This document shows positions 7,058-12,282 of a stretch of DNA of 12,282 bases, piece by piece. Below the pieces are notes generated by a model. It made no database searches, was not told where the DNA came from, and worked only from the letters and a program-made list of their open reading frames with translations. The DNA lies in assembly GCA_016928375.1 (NCBI GenBank), contig JAFGKX010000015.1, positions 1-12,282 on the forward strand. The letters run 5' to 3'. How positions within the stretch are numbered: position 1 is the stretch's first letter; each line of letters starts with the position of its first letter. This DNA comes from Candidatus Omnitrophota bacterium (GTDB taxonomy: Bacteria; Omnitrophota; Gorgyraeia; JABMRG01; JAFGKX01). The translations under genes were made by a program, and so were the position numbers.

Positions 7058-8335
7058 ATGAAAAACAGAAAATTTTATTTATTCATTGTTCCGGTAATTA
7101 TTTTTTGCGTTTTGTTTTGCGCGAATGATATTTTTTCAAAAGAACCCGATTCATCGCCTGTCAAACCTTTGGAGAAAAAGGACATATATAACGAGCTGGA
7201 ATTATTCGCCGATACCATAACTATAGTAAACGCGAATTATGTCGATGATGTGAATTCGCAGGATCTGATATACGGCGCTCTTAAGGGTATGCTCAGGTCA
7301 CTGGATGCGCATAGCGATTTTCTTACGCCCGAGCAGTATGAGGATATAAAAATAGATACCGGCGGCGAATTCGGCGGGTTAGGCATAGAGATAACAATGG
7401 AAGATAACCTTTTGACAGTAGTAACGCCGCTGGAAGGCTCCCCGGCGCAAAAAGCAGGCCTGATGCCCCAGGATAAAATAATAAAAATAAACGGCGAAAT
7501 TACAAGAGACATGAACCTGGATGATGCGGTTAAAAGGATGCGCGGTACGCCGGGCAGCGAAATAACGCTTGGCATAATGCGCGAGGGTGAAGAAAAAATA
7601 AAAGATTATAAAATAAAAAGAGCTGTAATAAAAATACGGTCAGTAAAAGATGCCTTTATCCTGGAAGACGGCTTCGGCTATATGCGGATAACGGAATTTC
7701 AGCAAAAGACCGGCCAGGAAATAGAAAAGGCCCTGCGGGCGCTTGAGGCGGAAAAACTTACGGGCCTCATACTTGATCTAAGGAATAACCCGGGTGGTTT
7801 ACTTGAGGCGGCAGTCGATGTTTCGGAAAAATTTCTGCCTAAGGATACGCTTATTGTATCCATAAAAGGAAAAAATAAACAGCAAAATGTTGTATTTAAA
7901 GCAAGAAGCGTGAATTCCAGAATAAACTTTCCGATGGTAGTGCTTGTAAATAAAGGAAGCGCAAGCGCTTCTGAAATAGTAGCAGCGGCAATAAAAGAGA
8001 ATGAACGCGGTATAGTTTTAGGCACGACTACTTTCGGAAAAGGTTCGGTGCAGACAGTCATACCTTTAAGGGACCGTTCGGCGTTAAGGCTTACTACAAG
8101 TAAATATTACACTCCGCGCGGCAACGAAATACACAATAAAGGAGTTGTGCCGAATGTTATAGTCGAGAAAGAGGGGCAGGATAAGGCCGCAGATAGCGCG
8201 CCGATTGCATTAATAAAAAAGATCGAAAGCGGGGAAAAGGAATCCAGGATAAGCCTGTTGAGACAGGATAATCAGGTAAAATCAGCCCTGGAAGTTCTTA
8301 AGGGCATAAAAATATACAGCTCTTTCAGAAAATGA
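7058..8335 (+). CDS. Carboxy-terminal processing protease, S41 family (CtpA/Prc type)
   Basis: A 425-residue exported serine protease that trims or degrades periplasmic proteins from their C-termini; relatives control peptidoglycan hydrolases. Residues 1-28 are a signal peptide or membrane anchor. Residues about 45-100 form the N-terminal region with LKGMLRSLDAHSDFLTPEQY. A PDZ domain spans about 102-185 with GGLGIEI and SPAQKAGLMPQDKI. The S41 catalytic domain follows, with LILDLRNNPGGLL (237-249), the nucleophile Ser303 in GSASASEI and the general base Lys328 in TTFGKGSVQ. The 25-residue Ser-Lys spacing matches the family. The gene starts 16 nt after gatB with a weak AAAGGA upstream, and overlaps the deacetylase gene as ATGA. 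This ctp-deacetylase pairing recurs in many diderm bacteria and suggests a shared role at the cell wall. Confidence 0.93.
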   Translation: MKNRKFYLFIVPVIIFCVLFCANDIFSKEPDSSPVKPLEKKDIYNELELFADTITIVNANYVDDVNSQDLIYGALKGMLRSLDAHSDFLTPEQYEDIKIDTGGEFGGLGIEITMEDNLLTVVTPLEGSPAQKAGLMPQDKIIKINGEITRDMNLDDAVKRMRGTPGSEITLGIMREGEEKIKDYKIKRAVIKIRSVKDAFILEDGFGYMRITEFQQKTGQEIEKALRALEAEKLTGLILDLRNNPGGLLEAAVDVSEKFLPKDTLIVSIKGKNKQQNVVFKARSVNSRINFPMVVLVNKGSASASEIVAAAIKENERGIVLGTTTFGKGSVQTVIPLRDRSALRLTTSKYYTPRGNEIHNKGVVPNVIVEKEGQDKAADSAPIALIKKIESGEKESRISLLRQDNQVKSALEVLKGIKIYSSFRK

Positions 8336-9114
8336 AGAAACAAAAACATCACGATAAAAAAATTCTAATCTTTATATCAGGCCTTCTGCTTATAGTGCTT
8401 GTTTTGTCATTCAGGTATTATTATAAGATGCAGGCCGCGCTTAAGCGCTCTTTTTATGGGCTGCCTAAGATTGCGATAGTGCTGGATGACTGGGGTTATA
8501 ATTTAAACAATCTGGAGCTTCTGCGTTCTATAGATATTCCTCTTACGCTTGCAGTTTTGCCGAATCTAAAATATTCCGCGAAGATGGCAGAAGAGGCGAA
8601 ATTTAAAAACCGGCAGATAATATTGCACATGCCAATGGAGCCGGGCCGTTTTGTCAGATTGGAGAAAAACACCATTACCACAGATATGACGCAGGAAAAA
8701 ATAAACGCTGTCTTAAGCAGCGATCTCGGTTCTATGAGTACGCTAAAAGGAGTATCCAACCATATGGGCTCGAAATTTACCGCTGATAAAAAATCAATGG
8801 CCATATTTTTGAAACAGATTAAGAAAAAGAATTTATATTTTCTGGACAATGTCTCATGCAGCAATTCCGTATGCGTAGCAGTAGCAAAAAACCTCGGAGT
8901 AAAAATAGCCGAAAGAGACGTGTTCCTGGATAATTCAAACAGTAAAGATTACATAAGGGGGCAGTTTGCGCAGGTTGTAGGCATAGCGAAAAAACGCGGC
9001 TATGCTGTAGCAACCGGCCACGACAGAAGAAGGACCCTCGAAGTGATTAAGGAAATCGCCCCTTCATTGAAAAATAAAGTAAAGTTTGTATTTGTTTCGG
9101 AGCTTGCAAGATAA
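8332..9114 (+). CDS. Divergent polysaccharide deacetylase family protein (YibQ-like)
   Basis: A 260-residue protein with an N-terminal membrane segment (about 11-28) and a periplasmic domain of the divergent polysaccharide deacetylase family (formerly DUF610). The domain opens with KIAIVLDDWGYN, whose Asp52 and Asp53 fit a deacetylase metal and catalytic site. LPNLKYS, HMPMEP (His99), VSNHMGSKFT (His144) and ATGHD (His230) are further conserved motifs. The fold belongs to the carbohydrate esterase 4 superfamily, acting on N-acetyl sugars. The true substrate of YibQ proteins is unknown to me; peptidoglycan or an envelope glycan is a guess. It overlaps the protease gene by ATGA and ends 4 nt before tsaD. 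In E. coli yibQ lies beside envC, another cell-wall gene; no envC is seen here. Confidence 0.85.
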   Translation: MKKQKHHDKKILIFISGLLLIVLVLSFRYYYKMQAALKRSFYGLPKIAIVLDDWGYNLNNLELLRSIDIPLTLAVLPNLKYSAKMAEEAKFKNRQIILHMPMEPGRFVRLEKNTITTDMTQEKINAVLSSDLGSMSTLKGVSNHMGSKFTADKKSMAIFLKQIKKKNLYFLDNVSCSNSVCVAVAKNLGVKIAERDVFLDNSNSKDYIRGQFAQVVGIAKKRGYAVATGHDRRRTLEVIKEIAPSLKNKVKFVFVSELAR

Positions 9115-9118
9115 AGTT

Positions 9119-10162
9119 ATGTATATACTAGGCATAGAAACTTCCTGCGACGAAACCTCGGCAGCAATAGTTAAAAACGATAAGACAATACTCTCCAATA
9201 AAATCGCCTCAAGCCTTAATCTCCATAAAAAATACGGCGGCGTTGTACCTGAAATAGCGTGCAGGCACCACCTTGAATGCATAAACTATGTCATAAAAGA
9301 GGCACTGGAAGAAGCGGGCGTAAAATTTAAAGATATAGACTTGATAGCTGTAACGCATGGCCCGGGACTAGTTGGGGCGCTTTTGATAGGATTATCCGCT
9401 GCAAAAGCTATAAGCTACGCTTTATCCGTTCCTTTAGTAGGCGTTAATCATTTGTACGCGCATGTGTATTCGGCGTTTATGTCCAAAGAAAATAAGGTGC
9501 GTTTTCCCGCGACAGGGCTTATAGTTTCAGGCGGGCACACGACGCTGGTTTCGATTTTAGGTTATAATAAATTCAAACTTATAGGCCAGACAAGAGATGA
9601 TGCTGCGGGAGAGGCGTTCGATAAAGCAGCCAAGGTGCTGGGCATAGGATATCCCGGCGGCCCTGAAATAGAAAAAAAAGCAAAAAACGGAAATCCCCAG
9701 GCAATAAGATTTCCGCGCGCGTATATGGAAAAAGGTTCTTTTGATTTTAGTTTTAGCGGCGTAAAAACCGCACTTTTATATTATGTTACTCGAAGGGGAC
9801 ACCCTGCAGTAGGAAGAAGTAACCAGGGTGTCCCCATTGGGGATACGCATGCTACCATCAATGATGTATGCGCAAGCTTCCAGGCAGCTATATTCGATGT
9901 TATTGTAGATAAAGCAATAGCTGCATGCAAAAAACAAAATACAACACAGCTTTTTGTAGGCGGAGGCGTCAGCATCAATAAAACTCTTCAGGATATGCTT
10001 ATTAAAAAAGCAACACCGGAAGGCATAAAAGTTTTCTTGCCAGCTAAAGGGCTTTTTACTGATAACGCGGCCATGGTCGCTGCAGCAGGATACAGATTGT
10101 ATAAGGAAGGCATCAGGAGCAATTATTCTCTTGAGGCAGAACCTAATTTAGGCATCGGGTAA
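9119..10162 (+). CDS. tsaD: tRNA N6-adenosine threonylcarbamoyltransferase TsaD
   Basis: A 347-residue ASKHA-fold enzyme that, with TsaB and TsaE, moves the threonylcarbamoyl group from TC-AMP onto A37 of ANN-decoding tRNAs (t6A). The opening LGIETSCDETSAA is at 4-16. Metal ligands are His111 and His115 (NHLYAH) and Asp315 (FTDNAAM). SGGHTTL (137-143), GEAFDKAAKVLG (164-175), DFSFSGVKTALLYY and FVGGGVSIN are all present. I start at ATG 9119, four bases after the previous gene, because translation from an earlier in-frame ATG at 9086 would add 11 non-family residues inside the deacetylase gene. The ribosome binding site is weak. Residues about 226-239 are encoded by an inserted palindrome in the variable loop before the DVCASFQ helix. 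This is the last gene of the long operon. Confidence 0.95.
   Translation: MYILGIETSCDETSAAIVKNDKTILSNKIASSLNLHKKYGGVVPEIACRHHLECINYVIKEALEEAGVKFKDIDLIAVTHGPGLVGALLIGLSAAKAISYALSVPLVGVNHLYAHVYSAFMSKENKVRFPATGLIVSGGHTTLVSILGYNKFKLIGQTRDDAAGEAFDKAAKVLGIGYPGGPEIEKKAKNGNPQAIRFPRAYMEKGSFDFSFSGVKTALLYYVTRRGHPAVGRSNQGVPIGDTHATINDVCASFQAAIFDVIVDKAIAACKKQNTTQLFVGGGVSINKTLQDMLIKKATPEGIKVFLPAKGLFTDNAAMVAAAGYRLYKEGIRSNYSLEAEPNLGIG
9795..9835. repeat. REP-like palindromic element in frame within tsaD
   Basis: GGGGACACCCTG (9795-9806) and its exact reverse complement CAGGGTGTCCCC (9824-9835) flank a 17-nt loop. A smaller palindrome TCCCCATTGGGGA (9831-9843) abuts the right arm, and GTTACT (9785-9790) pairs with AGTAAC (9818-9823). 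The element adds about 14 residues in a loop where TsaD proteins vary in length. It keeps the reading frame with no stop. The GC-rich GGGGACACC arms differ from the surrounding AT-rich codons. It resembles REP/RAYT-type repeats, by analogy only. Confidence 0.65.
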
Positions 10163-10176
10163 GAGGAGACCGTTAC

Positions 10177-10327
10177 GTCATTGCGAGGAGCTCTGTAGGA
10201 GCGACGAAGCAATCTCTTATGTAGATTTTGTGTAGTTATTTTTGCTTGCCGCCACTGAGGAAGTCGCAATTTTATTCAGTCGCTCCGATAACCACACAAA
10301 ATCTATGCGATGGCCTAGCTCGCAATG
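10177..10327. repeat. Composite palindromic mobile-type repeat between tsaD and the GuaA-like gene
   Basis: The non-coding stretch 10163-10408 holds nested inverted repeats. CATTGCGAG (10179-10187) pairs with CTCGCAATG (10319-10327). An inner 18-bp pair, 10222-10239 (TAGATTTTGTGTAGTTAT) and 10288-10305, has a single mismatch. GGAGCGAC (10198-10205) is also inverted at 10279-10286. The left end, CATTGCGAGGAGC followed by GCGACGAAGCAAT, resembles a dispersed repeat known from several bacterial genomes, as I recall it. The two halves look like inverted, unequal copies of one unit, possibly a MITE-like element. I find no ORF or tRNA here. Bases 10328-10398 show nothing I can name. Confidence 0.6.
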
Positions 10328-10408
10328 CCCTGAAGCTTTTAACTGCAAGCGGAGGCAGCGCCGAGTAAACAACAGGACCCCGAGGCTATCAAAACAACAG
10401 GAGGAACA

Positions 10409-11377
10409 ATGGCACAGGTAAAGGAAATCACAGCAAGTTCATTGGATACGAAAGAATTCATAAAAGAAAAGGCTGCGGAGATTTCGCAGATTGTCGGTAA
10501 CGGCGTCGCGATCAACGCGCTATCCGGCGGAGTGGATTCTTCCGCTGTAACAATGCTCGCTCATAAAGCATTGGGTGAGCGGCTTAAAACTTATTTTATC
10601 GATAACGGGATTATGCGCGAGGGAGAGCCTCAGCAGATAGTATCGATATTTCAAAAGCTGGGCGTAACAGTTCAGATCGTAGATGCGCAGGATGAATTTT
10701 TCAATGCGCTTAAAGGTATCGAGGACCCCGAAGAAAAACGCGAGGCAATCACCCAGACCTTTTATAAAAAGGTTTTCGGAAAATTAGTAAAACAAAGCAA
10801 TGCGAAATATCTTCTGCAGGGAACTATCCTTACTGATATAGATGAAACAGTGGCAGGCATTAAACGCCAGCATAATGTTTTTGAGCAGCTTGGCATAGAT
10901 CCGCAGGAGGCATTTGGATATAAGATTCTGGAACCTTTAGTGCAGCTTCGAAAAGACGGAGTGCGCAAGGTTGCCGAAGCGACAGGCCTGCCTGTGTCTA
11001 TCTATAATCGTATGCCTTTCCCAGGGCCTGCGTTGTCCGCGCGTGTAATTGGAGAAGCAACGCGCGAGCGTATTGCTTTGGTGCGCAAAGCAACAACCAT
11101 ACTGGAAAAAGAGCTAAGCGGGGTTAAGGCGTTTCAATATATGGCTATACTGCACAAAAACCGTGTTACCGGTATGCGCGATAACAAACGTGAGTTCGGA
11201 CAGCAGATAGAGATCCGCTGCTGGGACAGTATTGACGCGCGTAAAGCGAGCCCGACACAATTAAGTTTCGCTATGCTTGATAAATTAGCAGCTCGTATTG
11301 TTACGGAAGTGCCGGGGGTAGTAAGCGTTACTTATAATATTACCCCTAAGCCGCCGTCAACCATGGAGGCTGTTTAA
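10409..11377 (+). CDS. Stand-alone GMP-synthase-like ATP pyrophosphatase (GuaA C-terminal half homologue)
   Basis: A 322-residue N-type ATP pyrophosphatase matching the synthetase and dimerisation halves of GMP synthase, without the glutamine amidotransferase domain. The PP-loop SGGVDSS is at 39-45, after AINAL. GuaA-like features follow: FIDNGIMREGE, LLQGTI (135-140), FPGPALSARVIGE (204-216) and the C-terminal ITPKPPSTMEAV, which matches the GuaA end KPPATIEW. It differs from typical GuaA in the lid region: IKRQHNVFEQLGIDP replaces the usual IKSHHNVGGLP. Similar lone proteins are sometimes labelled ExsB-like, although the sequence is not QueC. It may be the ATPase subunit of a two-subunit GMP synthase or a paralogue with another substrate. 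AGGAGG at 10399-10404 supports the start. It stands apart from the operon and ends at a terminator. Confidence 0.8.
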   Translation: MAQVKEITASSLDTKEFIKEKAAEISQIVGNGVAINALSGGVDSSAVTMLAHKALGERLKTYFIDNGIMREGEPQQIVSIFQKLGVTVQIVDAQDEFFNALKGIEDPEEKREAITQTFYKKVFGKLVKQSNAKYLLQGTILTDIDETVAGIKRQHNVFEQLGIDPQEAFGYKILEPLVQLRKDGVRKVAEATGLPVSIYNRMPFPGPALSARVIGEATRERIALVRKATTILEKELSGVKAFQYMAILHKNRVTGMRDNKREFGQQIEIRCWDSIDARKASPTQLSFAMLDKLAARIVTEVPGVVSVTYNITPKPPSTMEAV

Positions 11378-11401
11378 AAATAGGGTCAACACCCTATTTT
11401 T
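11376..11401 (+). terminator. Intrinsic terminator after the GuaA-like gene
   Basis: AAAAATAGGGT (11376-11386) pairs perfectly with ACCCTATTTTT (11391-11401) around a CAAC loop, giving an 11-bp stem ending in a T-run. The stem begins within the TAA stop codon. The A-run on the left makes it potentially bidirectional. Stem GC content is modest, so efficiency is uncertain. Confidence 0.75.
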
Positions 11402-11403
11402 CC

Positions 11404-11432
11404 TTGCGGATAGATTTTGTTTAGTATATAAT
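11404..11432 (+). promoter_or_regulatory. Predicted sigma70 promoter for the zinc-ribbon and mgtC genes
   Basis: A perfect TATAAT (11427-11432) lies exactly 17 nt after TTGCGG (11404-11409), which matches the first three -35 bases. It sits just past the terminator and about 40 nt before the zinc-ribbon start, so transcription would start near 11439. This placement is what one expects for a new transcription unit. Confidence 0.5.
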
Positions 11433-11471
11433 CATCCATAATAATCATGGGTATATCCCAAAAGGAGTAAG

Positions 11472-11879
11472 ATGAAAAAACAACCCAAGAGCAAAAGCGT
11501 ACAGACTGCGCCGCACGCAGGCCCGGATATAGGGGGTATGCTAGGTACCATGCAGCAGCAGCTGACTTTTCTGGAGAAAAAAATAGACAAATTAATCAGC
11601 AGCCAAGCCCAGGCTGCCCAAAACCAAAGCCAAAGGCCTTCTCATCAAAGCTTTGACCGACCAGGCAATCGCTATCAGGCAATATGCGCGGATTGCGGAG
11701 AAGAATGCGAGCTCCCTTTTAGGCCAAGCGGAGATCGTCCGGTATATTGCAGAGCATGTTTCTCAAAACGAAAATCCGGCGACAGCAGAAATAACGATAG
11801 CAGAAGCAGCGGCGGAAGAAACCAGAGATTTGATGAAAGAAAAAGGCCGAATTTCCGAAAGCGAAAAGGCCGTGAGTAG
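11472..11879 (+). CDS. Small CxxC-x17-CxxC zinc-ribbon protein
   Basis: A 135-residue cytoplasmic protein with no signal peptide. Residues about 22-48 look helical and possibly coiled-coil (MLGTMQQQLTFLEKKIDKLI), followed by a Gln/Ala/Ser-rich linker. Cys72-Cys75 (CADC) and Cys93-Cys96 (CRAC) are separated by exactly 17 residues, the pattern of the CxxC-x17-CxxC domain (probably zinc binding). Residues about 97-135 are a basic, low-complexity tail rich in Arg, Ser, Asn, Gly and Lys that could bind nucleic acid. AAGGAG at 11462-11467 lies four bases before the ATG, and a promoter and terminator isolate it from upstream genes. Its function is not known to me; RNA or DNA binding is a guess. The mgtC-family gene follows after 15 nt, so the two may be co-transcribed. 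Confidence 0.8.
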   Translation: MKKQPKSKSVQTAPHAGPDIGGMLGTMQQQLTFLEKKIDKLISSQAQAAQNQSQRPSHQSFDRPGNRYQAICADCGEECELPFRPSGDRPVYCRACFSKRKSGDSRNNDSRSSGGRNQRFDERKRPNFRKRKGRE

Positions 11880-11894
11880 AACGGGAGGTTTTAT

Positions 11895-12282
11895 ATGATA
11901 GGAACATGGCAGGTTTTATTCAGGCTGATTTTAGCTGCTATATTAGGCGGCCTGGTAGGCCTGGAGAGAGAGATGCAGGAAAAGGCCGCGGGTTTTAGAA
12001 CGCACATACTCGTATGTATGGGTTCCTGCCTCATGATGCTTACCTCAATGCATATATTCGATTTATATAAAGGCGTTACATCGGTCGATCCCGCAAGAAT
12101 AGCCGCGCAGGTTGTAACAGGCATAGGATTTTTAGGCGCAGGTACGATAATAAGATATGGCGCGTCTGTTAAAGGCCTTACGACTGCGGCATCTATATGG
12201 GCTATTTGCGGCATAGGCCTGGCAGTAGGCTGCGGATTCTATACAGCTGCCATATTTTCGGCTTTGATAATACTGCTTAGCC
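11895..12282 (+). CDS. MgtC/SapB family membrane protein (3' partial)
   Basis: The first 129 codons of an inner-membrane protein that runs past the window end. Several hydrophobic segments are visible, at about 5-22, 37-56, 70-86, 98-113 and 115-129. Family signatures are clear: GGLVGLEREMQEKAAGFRTH (18-37, conserved acidic and basic residues between helices), GSCLMMLTS, then DPARIAAQVVTGIGFLGAG (65-83) and VKGLTTAASIWA (92-103). The MgtC/SapB family is linked in some bacteria to magnesium limitation or control of ATP synthase, but most members are uncharacterised and this one cannot be assigned further. The start is supported by GGGAGG at 11883-11888, six bases upstream of the ATG. It lies 15 nt after the zinc-ribbon gene and probably shares its promoter. 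Confidence 0.88.
   Translation, partial: MIGTWQVLFRLILAAILGGLVGLEREMQEKAAGFRTHILVCMGSCLMMLTSMHIFDLYKGVTSVDPARIAAQVVTGIGFLGAGTIIRYGASVKGLTTAASIWAICGIGLAVGCGFYTAAIFSALIILLS

Noticed and set aside
7956..7971. Inverted repeat GAAGCGC-AA-GCGCTTC in the protease gene
   Set aside because: It encodes the conserved SASASE catalytic motif, so the symmetry follows from repeated Ser-Ala codons.
8437..8448. Perfect 12-bp palindrome GCGCTTAAGCGC followed by a short T-run
   Set aside because: It lies early in the deacetylase coding sequence with no loop and is short enough to arise by chance; an internal terminator is unlikely in an active operon.
9086..9118. Earlier in-frame ATG for tsaD
   Set aside because: It would add 11 residues with no family similarity, inside the end of the deacetylase gene; the conserved MYILGIETSCDET opening starts at 9119.
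11653..11898. 81-codon + strand frame overlapping the zinc-ribbon gene and running into the mgtC start
   Set aside because: No ribosome binding site and no recognisable domain; the overlapping frame has a precise CxxC-x17-CxxC pattern and a good start site.
1..12282. CRISPR array, toxin-antitoxin pair, defence island, prophage or tRNA/rRNA genes
   Set aside because: I looked for regular direct repeats, integrase or transposase motifs, small paired genes and tRNA-like cloverleafs and found none; gene content is mainly housekeeping.

Overview
The window reads as one strand of a compact, moderately AT-rich bacterial chromosome with heavy use of ATA isoleucine codons. Every gene I can support lies on the + strand. 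Outer-membrane and periplasm genes (a SurA-like chaperone, a parvulin lipoprotein, a carboxy-terminal processing protease, a YibQ-type deacetylase) point to a diderm bacterium. GatCAB points to indirect charging of Gln and/or Asn tRNA. My best guess is an uncultured lineage such as Candidatus Omnitrophota or something near the Deltaproteobacteria. That is an inference from gene order and sequence style; no 16S rRNA gene is present to settle it.

Bases 1-10162 look like one long operon of tightly packed genes: the 3' end of mfd, a parvulin lipoprotein, a SurA-like parvulin, pdxA, rsmA, gatC, gatA, gatB, a ctp-type S41 protease, a YibQ-like deacetylase and tsaD. Five junctions overlap (four ATGA or TAATG type, one of 11 nt), and the other internal gaps are mostly under 20 nt. 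The exception is mfd to the lipoprotein, 69 nt, which holds a possible promoter. The surA-pdxA-rsmA order matches the order in Escherichia coli. The operon mixes envelope protein folding and peptidoglycan maintenance with translation quality (rRNA dimethylation, tRNA amidation, t6A37 modification) and vitamin B6 synthesis.

Bases 10163-10408 are non-coding and hold a palindromic, mobile-type repeat. A second palindromic element sits in frame inside tsaD. Bases 10409-11377 encode a stand-alone GMP-synthase-like ATP pyrophosphatase with its own strong ribosome binding site, closed by a clear intrinsic terminator. A good promoter then drives a short CxxC-x17-CxxC zinc-ribbon protein and an MgtC/SapB-family membrane protein that runs off the window.

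Most of the window is ordinary housekeeping sequence, and I see no defence system, CRISPR array, phage or complete transposon. The points most worth a second look are the REP-like palindrome inside tsaD, the lone GuaA-like ATPase, an Mfd that ends without its C-terminal regulatory domain, a SurA-like protein lacking both parvulin histidines, and a perfect 15-bp hairpin inside gatB.
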